Assembly: GCA_046723735.1 (NCBI GenBank) | Contig: JBKOVB010000064.1 | Location: 1 to 49,350 of the forward strand | Source of the DNA: RYN-111 sp046723735 | Lineage (GTDB): Bacteria; Actinomycetota; Actinomycetes; Mycobacteriales; SCTD01 | Reading direction: 5' to 3' | Length of the DNA: 49,350 nt | Shown here: in pieces, positions 7,290-15,994 of the stretch | How positions within the stretch are numbered: position 1 is the stretch's first letter | Layout: each line of letters begins with the position of its first letter | Made by a program: the position numbers and the translations under genes | The notes under the pieces: model-generated | What the model was told of the DNA's origin: nothing | What the model saw: only the letters and a program-made list of their open reading frames with translations | Database searches by the model: none

Positions 7290-8399
7290 GTGGCCGACCG
7301 CTCTGCAGACCTCAAGGCCCTCGACGGCACCCTCACCAGCATCGAGAAGGTGCTGGACGTGCCCAAGCTGCGCGAGGAGCTCGTGGACCTCGGGGAGCAG
7401 GCCGCCATGCCGGGCCTCTGGGACGACCAGGAGAAGGCCCAGCGCATCACGGGCCGGATGTCCGTCGTACAAGCGGATCTCAAGCGCATGGAGTCGTACC
7501 GACAGCGGCTGGACGACCTCGGTGTGCTCTACGAGATGGCCGCGGAAGAGGGCGACGAGGCGACTGCAGCCGAAGCCGACGCGGAGCTCGCGGCGCTGAC
7601 CAAGGACATCAGCAGCTTCGAGGTCCGGACGCTGCTGTCCGGCGAGTACGACGAGCGCCAGGCCCTCGTGCAGATCAGCCCCGGGGCGGGCGGCGTGGAC
7701 TCGCAGGACTGGGCGCTCATGCTGTGGCGGATGTACTACCGCTGGGCGGAGCGGCACGAGTACCCCCTCGACGTCCTTGAATGGCAGGAGGCCGAGGAGG
7801 CCGGCGTCAAGAGCGTCGTGTTCCAGGTCAAGGTGCCGTACGCCTACGGCACGCTGGCCGGTGAGCACGGGGTGCACCGGCTGGTGCGGATCAGCCCGTT
7901 CGACAACCAGGCGCGGCGGCAGACGTCGTTCGCAGCGGTCGACGTGACGCCGGTGGTCGACACCGCGGACGCGGTCGAGGTGGACGAGAAGGACATCCGC
8001 GTCGACGTGTTCCGCTCCAGCGGACCGGGTGGTCAGGGCGTCAACACGACCGACTCGGCGGTGCGCATCACGCACCTGCCGACCGGCATCGTGGTGTCCT
8101 GCCAGAACGAGCGGTCGCAGATCCAGAACCGGGCCGCCGCGATGGTGGTGCTGCAGACCAAGCTGCTCGAGAAGAAGCGTGAGCAGGAGCAGGCCGAGAT
8201 GGACGCGATCCGAGGCGGCAAGGTCGAGAACGCCTTCGGCTCGCAGATCCGCAACTACGTGCTGCACCCGTACCAGATGGTCAAGGACCTGCGTACCGGC
8301 GTGGAGACCTCGCAGACCCAGGCGGTGCTCGACGGGGAGATCGACGAGCTCGTCGAGGCGGCGATCCGGTGGCGCCGCACGAAGGACGACAACGAGTAG
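7290..8399 (+). CDS. prfB: Peptide chain release factor 2
   Basis: 369 residues. It catalyses peptidyl-tRNA hydrolysis at UGA and UAA. The specificity tripeptide SPF is at residues 202-204 (VRISPFDNQARRQTS) and the catalytic GGQ at 247-249 (GPGGQGVNTTDSAVR). The C-terminal helical domain ends LHPYQMVKDLRTGVETSQ. Length is full. There is no in-frame UGA or programmed frameshift site, so unlike the E. coli gene it is not autoregulated by +1 frameshifting. It heads the actinobacterial order prfB-ftsE-ftsX-S41-smpB-tmRNA. GTG start directly downstream of a TAGGCT -10 element. Confidence 0.97.
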   Translation: MADRSADLKALDGTLTSIEKVLDVPKLREELVDLGEQAAMPGLWDDQEKAQRITGRMSVVQADLKRMESYRQRLDDLGVLYEMAAEEGDEATAAEADAELAALTKDISSFEVRTLLSGEYDERQALVQISPGAGGVDSQDWALMLWRMYYRWAERHEYPLDVLEWQEAEEAGVKSVVFQVKVPYAYGTLAGEHGVHRLVRISPFDNQARRQTSFAAVDVTPVVDTADAVEVDEKDIRVDVFRSSGPGGQGVNTTDSAVRITHLPTGIVVSCQNERSQIQNRAAAMVVLQTKLLEKKREQEQAEMDAIRGGKVENAFGSQIRNYVLHPYQMVKDLRTGVETSQTQAVLDGEIDELVEAAIRWRRTKDDNE

Positions 8400-8514
8400 G
8401 CCGCACGGTGGGTGACGAGACCGTCACTGAGGGGTGAGGTCGCGTCCCTCGCACACCGTGCGACACCGGGCGGCCAGGGGCCCGTCGTACCGGCTCGTGC
8501 ACGCAACGCGCACC

Positions 8515-8520
8515 TAGACT
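8515..8520 (+). promoter_or_regulatory. -10 element TAGACT before ftsE
   Basis: TAGACT is followed by six bases and then the GTG of ftsE, placing the transcription start at the start codon. The 127-base gap after prfB otherwise shows no gene. Confidence 0.55.
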
Positions 8521-8526
8521 GGCCCG

Positions 8527-9216
8527 GTGATCCGTCTCGATAACGTGACCAAGCTCTACCCGACGAGCACGCGTCCTGCGCTCGACGGGGTGGACGTGGA
8601 GGTCGAGAAGGGCGAGTTCGTCTTCCTCGTCGGCTCTTCCGGCTCGGGCAAGTCGACGTTCTTGCGGCTGCTGCTCAAGGAGGACGCCCCCACCACCGGC
8701 CGCGTGCACGTGCTCGGCAAGGACCTCGCGCGGCTGTCTCACTGGAAGATCCCCTACTTCCGCCGCCAGATCGGCTGCGTGTTCCAGGACTTCCGGCTGC
8801 TGCCCAACAAGACCGTGCACCAGAACGTCGCGTTCGCCCTCGAGGTGATCGGCAAGCCCCAGTCCGCGATCGAGAGCGTTGTTCCCGAGGTGCTCGAGCT
8901 CGTCGGCCTCGAGGGCAAGGGGCACCGCATGCCCGACGAGCTGTCCGGCGGTGAGCAGCAGCGCGTCGCGGTGGCGCGGGCCTTCGTCAACCGCCCGATG
9001 CTGCTCATCGCGGACGAGCCGACCGGCAACCTCGACCCCGCCACCTCGGTCGGGATCATGAAGCTGCTCGACCGCATCAACCGCACCGGCACGACGGTCG
9101 TGATGGCCACGCACGACGCCCAGATCGTCGACTCCATGCGCCGTCGCGTCGTCGAGCTGTCGCAGGGCAAGGTCGTGCGCGACCAGTCCCGCGGCGTCTA
9201 CGGCTACGGCGCCTGA
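8527..9216 (+). CDS. ftsE: Cell division ATP-binding protein FtsE
   Basis: 229 residues. ABC ATPase that with FtsX activates peptidoglycan hydrolysis at the divisome. Walker A is GSSGSGKST (K42), the Q-loop is FQDFRLL, the signature LSGGEQQRVAVARA, Walker B LLIADEPTGNLD, and the H-loop is in MATHD. The characteristic FtsE N-terminus MIRLDNVTKLY is intact. ftsX follows after 43 bases. No ribosome site precedes the GTG, which together with the TAGACT element suggests leaderless translation. Confidence 0.97.
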   Translation: MIRLDNVTKLYPTSTRPALDGVDVEVEKGEFVFLVGSSGSGKSTFLRLLLKEDAPTTGRVHVLGKDLARLSHWKIPYFRRQIGCVFQDFRLLPNKTVHQNVAFALEVIGKPQSAIESVVPEVLELVGLEGKGHRMPDELSGGEQQRVAVARAFVNRPMLLIADEPTGNLDPATSVGIMKLLDRINRTGTTVVMATHDAQIVDSMRRRVVELSQGKVVRDQSRGVYGYGA

Positions 9217-9259
9217 CCCCGACTCCCGGTACGCCGACCCCGTCCGCGAAGGAATCCCC

Positions 9260-10168
9260 GTGCGCGCCCAGTTCGTCCTCAGCGAGATCTTCATCGGCCT
9301 GCGCCGCAACCTGACGATGACGATCGCCGTCGTCGTCACGATGACGGTGAGCCTCACGCTCGTCGGCGCCGGCCTGCTCGTGCGCAAGCAGGTCGACGTC
9401 ATGAAGGGCTACTGGTACGACAAGGTCGAGGTGACCGTGTTCCTCTGCGGCACCACCTCGACCTCCGCCAACTGCGGCGGGAAGTCGGTGACGCAGGAGC
9501 AGCGCGACCAGATCAGCAAGGACCTCGCGGCCACCCCGCAGGTCGAGAAGGTCTACTACGAGTCCCAGGCGGACGCCTACAAGCGCTTCAAGGAGCAGTT
9601 CAAGGACTCGCCGGACCTGGTCGCGAACGTGACCCCGGACGCGCTGCCGGAGTCCTTCCGGGTCAAGCTCAAGGACCCCAGCCAGTACCAGGTCGTCGCC
9701 AGCGCCTTCCAGGACCGCCCCGGCGTGGACGTGGTGCAGGACCTCAAGAAGCTGCTCGAGCCGCTGTTCAAGGTGCTGGGGGTCTTCCAGCTCATCGCGC
9801 TCGCCGTCGCGGGCTTCAGCCTCATCGCCGCCGTGCTGCTCGTGAGCAACGCGGTGCGGGTGGCGGCGTTCAGCCGGCGTCGCGAGACCGCGATCATGCG
9901 GCTGGTCGGCGCGAGCAACCTGTACATCCAGCTGCCGTTCCTGCTCGAGGGCGTCATCGCCGGTCTGGTCGGCGCCGTGCTCGCCTCGTCGTTCCTGGCC
10001 ACGGGCATGGCGTTCCTCGTCAACCACGTGCTCCGGTCCACGATCAGGTTCACGACGTTCGTGGGCTGGGGAGAGTTCGCCTCGATCGTGCCTCGGCTGC
10101 TCCTGCTCGGCGTCGTGCTGTCCGGGCTGGCGTCGTTCCTCACACTCAGGCGCTACCTGCGCGTCTGA
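9260..10168 (+). CDS. ftsX: Cell division permease-like protein FtsX
   Basis: 302 residues, membrane partner of FtsE. One helix near the N-terminus (about 20-42) is followed by an extracellular domain of about 130 residues with a disulfide-capable pair (FLCGTT ... NCGGK). Three helices follow in the C-terminal FtsX domain, with SRRRETAIMRLVGASNLYIQLPFLLEG between the second and third. The extracellular domain normally contacts a NlpC/P60 or coiled-coil activator; none is encoded nearby, but the S41 protease is next. Start GTG with AAGGAA upstream. Confidence 0.95.
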   Translation: MRAQFVLSEIFIGLRRNLTMTIAVVVTMTVSLTLVGAGLLVRKQVDVMKGYWYDKVEVTVFLCGTTSTSANCGGKSVTQEQRDQISKDLAATPQVEKVYYESQADAYKRFKEQFKDSPDLVANVTPDALPESFRVKLKDPSQYQVVASAFQDRPGVDVVQDLKKLLEPLFKVLGVFQLIALAVAGFSLIAAVLLVSNAVRVAAFSRRRETAIMRLVGASNLYIQLPFLLEGVIAGLVGAVLASSFLATGMAFLVNHVLRSTIRFTTFVGWGEFASIVPRLLLLGVVLSGLASFLTLRRYLRV

Positions 10169-10196
10169 CCGCGCCGCGGACCGCCTGCCGGAGATC

Positions 10197-10202
10197 TAGA
10201 AT
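10197..10202 (+). promoter_or_regulatory. -10 element TAGAAT before the S41 protease gene
   Basis: TAGAAT is followed by six bases and the ATG at 10209, with no ribosome site: a leaderless-type arrangement. Confidence 0.55.
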
Positions 10203-10208
10203 CGGCGG

Positions 10209-11345
10209 ATGCACCCCCCCTTGCGCTCCGCGTCCCGCCGGATCGCGCTGGTGCTGGGCGTGTTCGGTGCGCTTGGCGGTGCCTTCTCGCTCGGGGCGCT
10301 GTCCGCAGGGACGACGGTGCACGCCGCGTCCCCGCCGGCGCTGCTGGACCAGGCGGCCGACGAGATCGCCCAGGACGGCCTGCATCCGGTCTCGCGGCAG
10401 GTGCTCGACGCCGCGGCCATCCGCGCGATGCTCGTTGCCGCAGACGACGAATGGGGCAGCTGGGGCGCCGGCCAGCCCGGCGAGTCGTACGCCGGCGTCG
10501 GGCTGCTGCTGCGCCGGACCGGTGGCACGCTGCGGGTGTCGCAGGTCGCCGCCTCCGGGCCGGCCGCCCATGCGGGCGTTCGTGTCGGCGACGTTCTCGA
10601 GGCCATCGACGGCCGCTCCGCCGCGGCCCTGACGGTCGCCGACGCGGCCGCTCGCCTCCGGGGCGCGGTCGGCTCGAGCGTGGTCCTCAGGCTCGACCGC
10701 GAGGGCACCCGCCACACCCTCACGCTCACGCGAGCCGTCGTACCGGCGGTCGGCGTGTCGGCAGGCATGGTGTCGCAGCGGGTGGGCCGCATCGTCGTGC
10801 CGGCGTTCGCCCGAGGGACCGGGCGGGAGGTGCGTGAGGTTGCCCGGTCACTGGTCGAGCAGCACGCCACCGGGCTGGTCCTCGACCTGCGCGGCAACCC
10901 GGGCGGGCTGCTGTCCGAGGCGGTCGAGACGGCCGGGGACTTCCTCGACGGTGGCCAGGTCGTCACGTACGCGCGTCGGGACGAGGAGCCGCAGCACCTC
11001 GAGGCCGCGGGGTCCGGAGACACCCGCACGCCGCTCGTGGTGCTGGTCGACGGCGGTACGGCGAGCGCTGCCGAGGTCGTGGCCGGCGCTCTCCAGGACC
11101 GTGGCCGGGCGGTCGTCGTGGGGACGCGCACGTTCGGCAAGGGCACCGTCCAGGAGCCGCACCGGCTGACCGACGGCAGCTCGCTCGCGCTGACAGTGGC
11201 GCGCTACGTGCTGCCGAGCGGACGCTCCGTCGAAGGCGTCGGCATCGAGCCGGACATCCAGGTGGACGCGGACGACCACGCCGTGTCGCGTGCCGTCGAG
11301 GTGCTGTCGGGGCTGCTGGCCGACTCCGGGAGCGGGCGCGGGTGA
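10209..11345 (+). CDS. S41 family C-terminal processing peptidase with PDZ domain
   Basis: 378 residues. An N-terminal signal/anchor (about 10-38) is followed by a cap, a PDZ domain (about 95-170; GVGLLLRRTGGTLRVSQVAASGPAAHAGVRVGDVLEAIDG) and the S41 catalytic domain. The nucleophile Ser is in DGGTASAAEVVAGALQD and the general base Lys in GTRTFGKGTVQ. The family uses a Ser-Lys dyad and cleaves exported proteins near their C-termini. The substrate is unknown; its place between ftsEX and smpB is conserved in actinomycetes and suggests an envelope/division role. Confidence 0.92.
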   Translation: MHPPLRSASRRIALVLGVFGALGGAFSLGALSAGTTVHAASPPALLDQAADEIAQDGLHPVSRQVLDAAAIRAMLVAADDEWGSWGAGQPGESYAGVGLLLRRTGGTLRVSQVAASGPAAHAGVRVGDVLEAIDGRSAAALTVADAAARLRGAVGSSVVLRLDREGTRHTLTLTRAVVPAVGVSAGMVSQRVGRIVVPAFARGTGREVREVARSLVEQHATGLVLDLRGNPGGLLSEAVETAGDFLDGGQVVTYARRDEEPQHLEAAGSGDTRTPLVVLVDGGTASAAEVVAGALQDRGRAVVVGTRTFGKGTVQEPHRLTDGSSLALTVARYVLPSGRSVEGVGIEPDIQVDADDHAVSRAVEVLSGLLADSGSGRG

Positions 11346-11352
11346 CGGCTGC

Positions 11353-11856
11353 GTGAGCCCGAAGGAGACCGGGAAGGGCAAGCTCGTCGCGCAGAACAAG
11401 AAGGCCCGGCACGACTACGAGATCCTCGACACCTACGAGGCCGGCCTGGTGCTCACGGGCACCGAGGTGAAGTCGCTGCGTCAGGGTCGTGCCTCGCTCG
11501 TGGATGCGTACGCCGTGATCCAGGACGGCGAGGCCTGGCTGCTCAACGCGCACATCCCCGAGTACACCGAGGGCACCTGGAACAACCACACGCCCCGGCG
11601 GCAGCGCAAGCTGCTGCTGCACAAGGAAGAGATCCTGCGGCTCATCGGCAAGACCAAGGAGAGCGGCCTGGCGCTCGTGCCGCTGCAGCTGTACTTCAAG
11701 GACGGCCGCGCGAAGGTCGAGATCGCCCTCGCGCGTGGGCGGAAGGCGCACGACAAGCGGCAGGCGCTCTCGGAGCGCGACGCCAAGCGCGAGATGCAGG
11801 TCGCGATGGGCCGCGCGCTGAAGGGCCGGGAATCATCGCGCGGTCGCCGGCGCTGA
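11353..11856 (+). CDS. smpB: SsrA-binding protein SmpB
   Basis: 167 residues. Binds tmRNA and brings it to stalled ribosomes. Recognised by VAQNKKARHDYEILDTYEAGLVLTGTEVKSLRQGRASLVD, the block NHTPRRQRKLLLHKEEI and a basic C-terminal tail (RDAKREMQVAMGRALKGRESSRGRRR). GTG at 11353 gives the usual family length; the open frame extends further upstream into the S41 gene but without homology. It is eight bases after the S41 stop, probably cotranscribed, and directly before the tmRNA gene. Confidence 0.96.
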   Translation: MSPKETGKGKLVAQNKKARHDYEILDTYEAGLVLTGTEVKSLRQGRASLVDAYAVIQDGEAWLLNAHIPEYTEGTWNNHTPRRQRKLLLHKEEILRLIGKTKESGLALVPLQLYFKDGRAKVEIALARGRKAHDKRQALSERDAKREMQVAMGRALKGRESSRGRRR

Positions 11857-11861
11857 ACGCG

Positions 11862-11867
11862 TAGGCT
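11862..11867 (+). promoter_or_regulatory. -10 element TAGGCT for the tmRNA gene
   Basis: TAGGCT lies 18 bases before the mature 5' end, just after smpB, leaving about 12 bases of leader to be removed by RNase P. Confidence 0.45.
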
Positions 11868-11885
11868 GGAGGCACAACTCAACAA

Positions 11886-12252
11886 GGGGATGACAGGTCT
11901 CGACTTCGGATGTCGGGGCAGGGGAAGCGGGCCGAGGAAGCCGACGATCATCTCGTAAACGACCCGTCGGAAAAAAATCAAGCGCCGACAACAGTCCGCG
12001 CGCCTACGCCCTCGCTGCCTAAGCAGTAAGGCGTGGCTGTCAGCCTGGGAGAGCCTCCGGCCCAGGACCTGGCATCGCTAGGAGGAACACCAGTGGTCGT
12101 GGCCGCGTGAGCCGCTGGTGACCTAACGCGGCTGGGCCTGTTCTCGACGTGCTGGCGCGATCGGGAGGGCCGAGAAAAGCGAAGCCAGCTGCGCCCGGAG
12201 AAGCCCTGTTCTGGTACCGAAGGACGCGGGTTCGATTCCCGCCATCTCCACC
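11886..12252 (+). ncRNA. ssrA: Transfer-messenger RNA
   Basis: It rescues stalled ribosomes and tags the nascent chain. The 5' end GGGGATGACAGGTCTCGACT and the 3' end GGTTCGATTCCCGCCATCTCC form the tRNA-like domain: acceptor pairs GGGGATG with CATCTCC, including one G-U pair. The tag frame at 11984-12022 reads ADNSPRAYALAA then TAA, with the conserved YALAA ending. The genome continues CC then G after the discriminator A (12250), so the terminal A of CCA is not encoded and must be added. A strong hairpin follows at 12270. Confidence 0.95.
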
Positions 12253-12269
12253 GACCGGACCCGATGAAA

Positions 12270-12301
12270 GACGCGGAAGGCCCGACCGGGCCCTCCGCGT
12301 C
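12270..12301. terminator. Strong terminator hairpin between tmRNA and DUF1269
   Basis: The arms 12270-12283 and 12288-12301 pair over 14 positions with one A/C mismatch, closed by the tetraloop GACC and followed by TTCCCC. It lies between converging genes and could act in both directions. Confidence 0.8.
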
Positions 12302-12365
12302 TTCCCCGCACGCTGCGCAGCCCCCTCGCCACCCCCCAGTGCGCAGGGGGCCGCCGGGCAGCGTG

Positions 12366-12872
12366 CTACTCGGCCGTCTCCTCCGCCTCGGCGACGACCA
12401 CGGCCGACGCCTCGGCACTCAGGGCGTGCCGGCTGATCTTGTCGTACCCCTCGATGCCCTGCTGCAGCCGCGCGAGGACGCGGTCCTCGGCGATCGCGAT
12501 GATCGCCGACGTACCGGGCTGGAGGCTCTCGCCGACCGCTTTCAGGTCCTCGTCCTTGAAGCCCTTGTCACGGATCTTGCCCCAGATGCCACCGCCCGCG
12601 CCGCCCACGATGGCGCCGGCGATGATGCTCGGCGGGAAGATGAGGCCGACCAGCCCGCCTGCGATCGCGCCGCGCTTGGCCATCTTCTTGCCGCTCGGGT
12701 CCGCGGTCTCCTCGAACGTCACCTTCCCCTCGAGGTCGTGCACGATGACTGCGGCGTCGACGAGCTCGATCGAGCCCTCGCGGTCCATGGCGCGGAAGTC
12801 CTCGAGCGCCTGCTTGGCGTGCGTCGTGTCGGCGAACGTGGCGATGAACACCTCGACCGGGCTGTCCGCCAT
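12366..12872 (-). CDS. DUF1269 family membrane-associated stress protein
   Basis: 168 residues. N-terminal alpha/beta part (VEVFIATFADTTHAKQALEDFRAMDREG), then a glycine-zipper hydrophobic segment (GAIAGGLVGLIFPPSIIAGAIVGGAGGGIWG) and a C-terminal part with ESLQPGTSAIIAIAEDR and an acidic tail. This is the DUF1269 layout; members are associated with envelope stress, but the biochemical role is unknown. ATG at 12872 is preferred over GTG at 12881, which lies inside the GGAGGTGAGG ribosome site. Same strand as the phosphatase upstream, 51 bases away. Confidence 0.8.
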   Translation of the reverse strand: MADSPVEVFIATFADTTHAKQALEDFRAMDREGSIELVDAAVIVHDLEGKVTFEETADPSGKKMAKRGAIAGGLVGLIFPPSIIAGAIVGGAGGGIWGKIRDKGFKDEDLKAVGESLQPGTSAIIAIAEDRVLARLQQGIEGYDKISRHALSAEASAVVVAEAEETAE

Positions 12873-12923
12873 CTGCCTCACCTCCGTCGTCCGTCACGCT
12901 ACGGAGCGAGCGGAGGCAGGGCC

Positions 12924-15698
12924 TCACCCGAAGTGGGTGACCTCGATGGCTCGTCCTGACGGGGTCAGGACACCGAGCGCAGCCACGTCGTCACCGCGCG
13001 ATCCTGTCGGCAGCAGCTCGAGCGCGGCGTCGAGAAAGGCGCTCAGGTCCGCGTCGGGCGGCTGCGCCTCGACCGTCTTGCGCAGCAGCGACAGGCCGTG
13101 GTCGAGCGGCCAGCTGCGCGACTCCACCAGGCCGTCGGTGTAGAGCAACAGGATTGCGCCCGCGGGGAGCTGCGTGGAGCGCTCCTCCCATGCGTGGTCG
13201 AGGCCGAGCGGAGGCCCGGCGTCGACGTCGAGGTCCCAGGCCTCCCAACCACCCCGGCCGTCCGGCGCCACGACGAGTGGAGGCAGGTGACCAGCGGTCG
13301 CTGCGGTGGCACGACCCTCCTCCGCGTCGAGGTGCACGACCACCGCGGTGGTGAGCAGCTCCGTTTCGAGGTGCAGCAGGTACCGGTTCAGGGCCGTGAG
13401 GACGCGCTCGGGCGAGTGCCCGTCGGCGGCGCTGGCGCGTGCGACGGTGCGCAGCTGTCCCATCAGCGCCGCTGCCTGCAGGTCGTGCCCCTGGACGTCA
13501 CCGACGACGAGAACGGCACCCCCCTCCACCGGGATCGCGTCGAACCAGTCGCCACCCACCTCCACGCCGGGGTCGCCCGCGCGGTACCGCGCCTCCAGCC
13601 GCAGCGGCCCCACAGCAGGGGGTACGGCGGGCAGCAGGCTGTGCTGCAGCGTGAGCGCCGCTGCGCGCTCCGAGGCGAGCTCGCGCTCGCGCTCCTCGTC
13701 GGCGCGGCTTCGTTCGATCACCATCGAGAGGGTCCGTACGAGCACCGCGATGAGGGCACGGTCCGCCGGGGTCGGTTGCTGCGCCTGGGGGTAGTAGAGG
13801 TCGAACGTGCCCAGCACCCGTCCGCCGGTCGCGAGCACGGGCGTGGACCAGCAGGCATGCAGCCCGGCAGCCAGGGCGAGGTGGCGGTGCTCGGCCCAGC
13901 GTGGGTCGAGCATCACGTCCGGCACGACGACCTGCTGCCGTGTCCAGGCGGCAGTGCCTGCGGAGGCGGACGACGGGCCGACAGGCAAGCCGTCGATCCC
14001 GTCGAGGTACCCACTCGGGAGGCTGGGCGCGGCACTACATCGCAGACGCTGCCCGTCGTCGTCAAGCAGCATGACGCACCCGACCATCCCGTCGGGTGAC
14101 ACCGCCTCCACAGCGAGCAGCAGTGAGGTGAGGACCGCCTCCAGCGGCTGCCCGGCGACGATGCCCGCGAGGACGTCGAGCTGGGCGCTGAGCAGCCGGA
14201 GGTCCCGTCCGCGCTCGGCCTCTGCCCGTTCGCTGGCGAGCACCCGCTGCACGGCCTGCGCCAGCACGTCCGCCATCGCGCGCACGTAGGACAGCTGAGC
14301 CTCGTCCGCCACCTCGTCCCCGATGAACGACAGGCTGAGGACCCCGAGGGTGTGGCCGCTGATGCTCAGCGGCACCACGTGCAGGCTGCGCGCGCTCGGG
14401 AAGGAGCCGGCGAGCGGGGGAGGGTGCTGACGGATGTCGGTCGTCCGGCGAAGGAACAGGGGCTGGCCCGTTCGTGCGACGACCGCCGCTGGGACCTCGG
14501 CGTCGAGCGGGATCTCCTGGGACGCGTTGCCAGCGCGACGGTGGCCGCCGTGCCAGGCGATGGGGCGCAGCATCCGATGCTCGGTGAGCACGTCCACGCT
14601 GGCCGTCTCCACGCCAGGGTGCGCGCTGGCGTTGTCGACAACGGTCTTCGCGATCTCCTGGACCGATCGCGCGCCCGTCAGCTCCGCGGTGATCTTCTGG
14701 AGCAGCTGCAGCCGCTCCCAGCTGTCCTCGAGGGAGGACAGCCGGTCGACCTCCGCGGCCATGACCTGGGGGAACGGCTGCGGACGCTTCGGCGGCTCGC
14801 CCTGGGCAGCCGCGCGCAGCTGGTCGACGATGCCCTGCACGTACCACTCCCTGAAGGCCTGGTGAGAGCGCGGCGGGGCGAGCGTGAGCATCCTGGCGGC
14901 CCGGGCGTGCTTGTCGGCCTCGGCCAGCGCGGACAGGTAGCGCTCCCCGGCGTCGGCGGCAGACAGCGGGAGCTGGAGCACCAGCTCCACGAACGGCTCG
15001 TCGCGGCGCGCGGCGTCGAGCGCCTGTCGCTTGATGTCGGCGCGGGCCTCGGCAAAGTCCTGCGTGACCGCCGTCACGAGGGCGGCCATCGGCGCCGGAA
15101 GGCTGATGCCGCTGACCGCCTCCTCCGCCCGCACCAGCATGAGCTCCCGGACCACGTTGTCGCTGTGCGCCTTCGCAGCGAGGAGCAGGTCCGTCGGGAC
15201 GGCGCCGAGGCGCACCGTGTAGCGACGCTCGGCTTTCGCCTCGTGGTCCCACGCGGACAGCAGCGCCTCCATGTCCACGAAGGGGTCCACAGTCGGCCGG
15301 TCCTCTGTGTTCCTGCCGACCACCGCCCAGACGACCTTGCCGTTGGGGGAGGGCTCGACCCCCCAGGCGTTGCACACGGCGGACACGAGCTCGAGCCCCC
15401 GGCCGGTCATGGCGTCGAAGCTGCGCTGCGGCTTGACGGGCACGGCGCGACCGGTGTCCTCCACCTCGATGCGCACGCCGTCGTGAAGCGGTGCCAGGCG
15501 CAGGGTCACCGGCAGCGCGCCGTGGAGCAGGGCGTTCGTGACCAGCTCGGCGACAACCAGCTCGACGTCGGCCATGATCTGATCCGGTTGGTGGGGAAGC
15601 ACCGAAGCGGCGAAGCCGCGCGCCCTCGGCACGGCGTCGGGCTCGCCGCGCAGCACGATCTCGGCGGCGCCGTTGAGCGCATCGGGCTCGCGCGTCAT
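12924..15698 (-). CDS. HATPase-GAF-GAF-SpoIIE (PP2C) multidomain phosphatase
   Basis: 924 residues. Residues about 5-135 are a GHKL anti-sigma/RsbW-type ATPase (ELVVAELVTNALLHG N-box; DTGRAVP; GRGLELVSAVCNAWGV). About 150-350 is a helical region. Two GAF-like domains follow (about 365-520 and 560-710). Residues about 720-924 are a SpoIIE/PP2C phosphatase with metal-binding Asp in GVEVGGDWFDAI, VVGDVQGHDLQAAALM, LLLYTDGLVE and GSRGDDVAALGV. Such proteins set anti-anti-sigma phosphorylation in stress partner-switching; here kinase-like and phosphatase modules sit in one chain. No transmembrane segment. The start is overlapped by a 13-codon upstream frame (15736-15695). Confidence 0.88.
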   Translation of the reverse strand: MTREPDALNGAAEIVLRGEPDAVPRARGFAASVLPHQPDQIMADVELVVAELVTNALLHGALPVTLRLAPLHDGVRIEVEDTGRAVPVKPQRSFDAMTGRGLELVSAVCNAWGVEPSPNGKVVWAVVGRNTEDRPTVDPFVDMEALLSAWDHEAKAERRYTVRLGAVPTDLLLAAKAHSDNVVRELMLVRAEEAVSGISLPAPMAALVTAVTQDFAEARADIKRQALDAARRDEPFVELVLQLPLSAADAGERYLSALAEADKHARAARMLTLAPPRSHQAFREWYVQGIVDQLRAAAQGEPPKRPQPFPQVMAAEVDRLSSLEDSWERLQLLQKITAELTGARSVQEIAKTVVDNASAHPGVETASVDVLTEHRMLRPIAWHGGHRRAGNASQEIPLDAEVPAAVVARTGQPLFLRRTTDIRQHPPPLAGSFPSARSLHVVPLSISGHTLGVLSLSFIGDEVADEAQLSYVRAMADVLAQAVQRVLASERAEAERGRDLRLLSAQLDVLAGIVAGQPLEAVLTSLLLAVEAVSPDGMVGCVMLLDDDGQRLRCSAAPSLPSGYLDGIDGLPVGPSSASAGTAAWTRQQVVVPDVMLDPRWAEHRHLALAAGLHACWSTPVLATGGRVLGTFDLYYPQAQQPTPADRALIAVLVRTLSMVIERSRADEERERELASERAAALTLQHSLLPAVPPAVGPLRLEARYRAGDPGVEVGGDWFDAIPVEGGAVLVVGDVQGHDLQAAALMGQLRTVARASAADGHSPERVLTALNRYLLHLETELLTTAVVVHLDAEEGRATAATAGHLPPLVVAPDGRGGWEAWDLDVDAGPPLGLDHAWEERSTQLPAGAILLLYTDGLVESRSWPLDHGLSLLRKTVEAQPPDADLSAFLDAALELLPTGSRGDDVAALGVLTPSGRAIEVTHFG

Positions 15699-15736
15699 CG
15701 CGTGCTCACGCGCGACACACTGCTCGGCTGCCCCAC
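15695..15736 (-). CDS. Possible 13-codon leader peptide overlapping the phosphatase start
   Basis: GTG at 15736 is preceded by a perfect AGGAGG five bases upstream, the best ribosome site in this gap. It reads VGQPSSVSRVSTR and stops at TGA, which overlaps the phosphatase ATG in ATGA. The phosphatase itself has only a weak site (GAGC). This suggests reinitiation-coupled translation. The peptide itself may have no function. Confidence 0.4.
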   Translation of the reverse strand: MGQPSSVSRVSTR

Positions 15737-15994
15737 CGATACCTCCTGGACCCCAGGTGGTTGCTTTCCCCTTCGAGGCGCCGATTACTCCTGCTTGTCT
15801 ACCCCGGCACTGAGCGTCACCGGTGTTGGGCCAGTCCGCCGGTACGGCGGGCCTGCACGCCGATCGAAACCTTCCCCCACCCTCCCCGCACCTCGACGCC
15901 ACAGTTGTGCGCCGCGGCTCTTGGAGCAGGGCGGTTCGGGGCACGAGCCAGTCACGGGACCGAACCACGACCCAGACACGAGAGGGAGGCACCC

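Noticed and set aside
7290..7400. Programmed +1 frameshift in prfB
   Set aside because: The frame is open from the GTG with no in-frame UGA and no CUU-UGA-type slippery site.
15699..15994. Sigma-B-type promoter in the gap between phosphatase and the stress operon
   Set aside because: A GGTTT-like box can be read on the minus strand, but no GGGTAT/GGGTAC partner at a proper distance was found.
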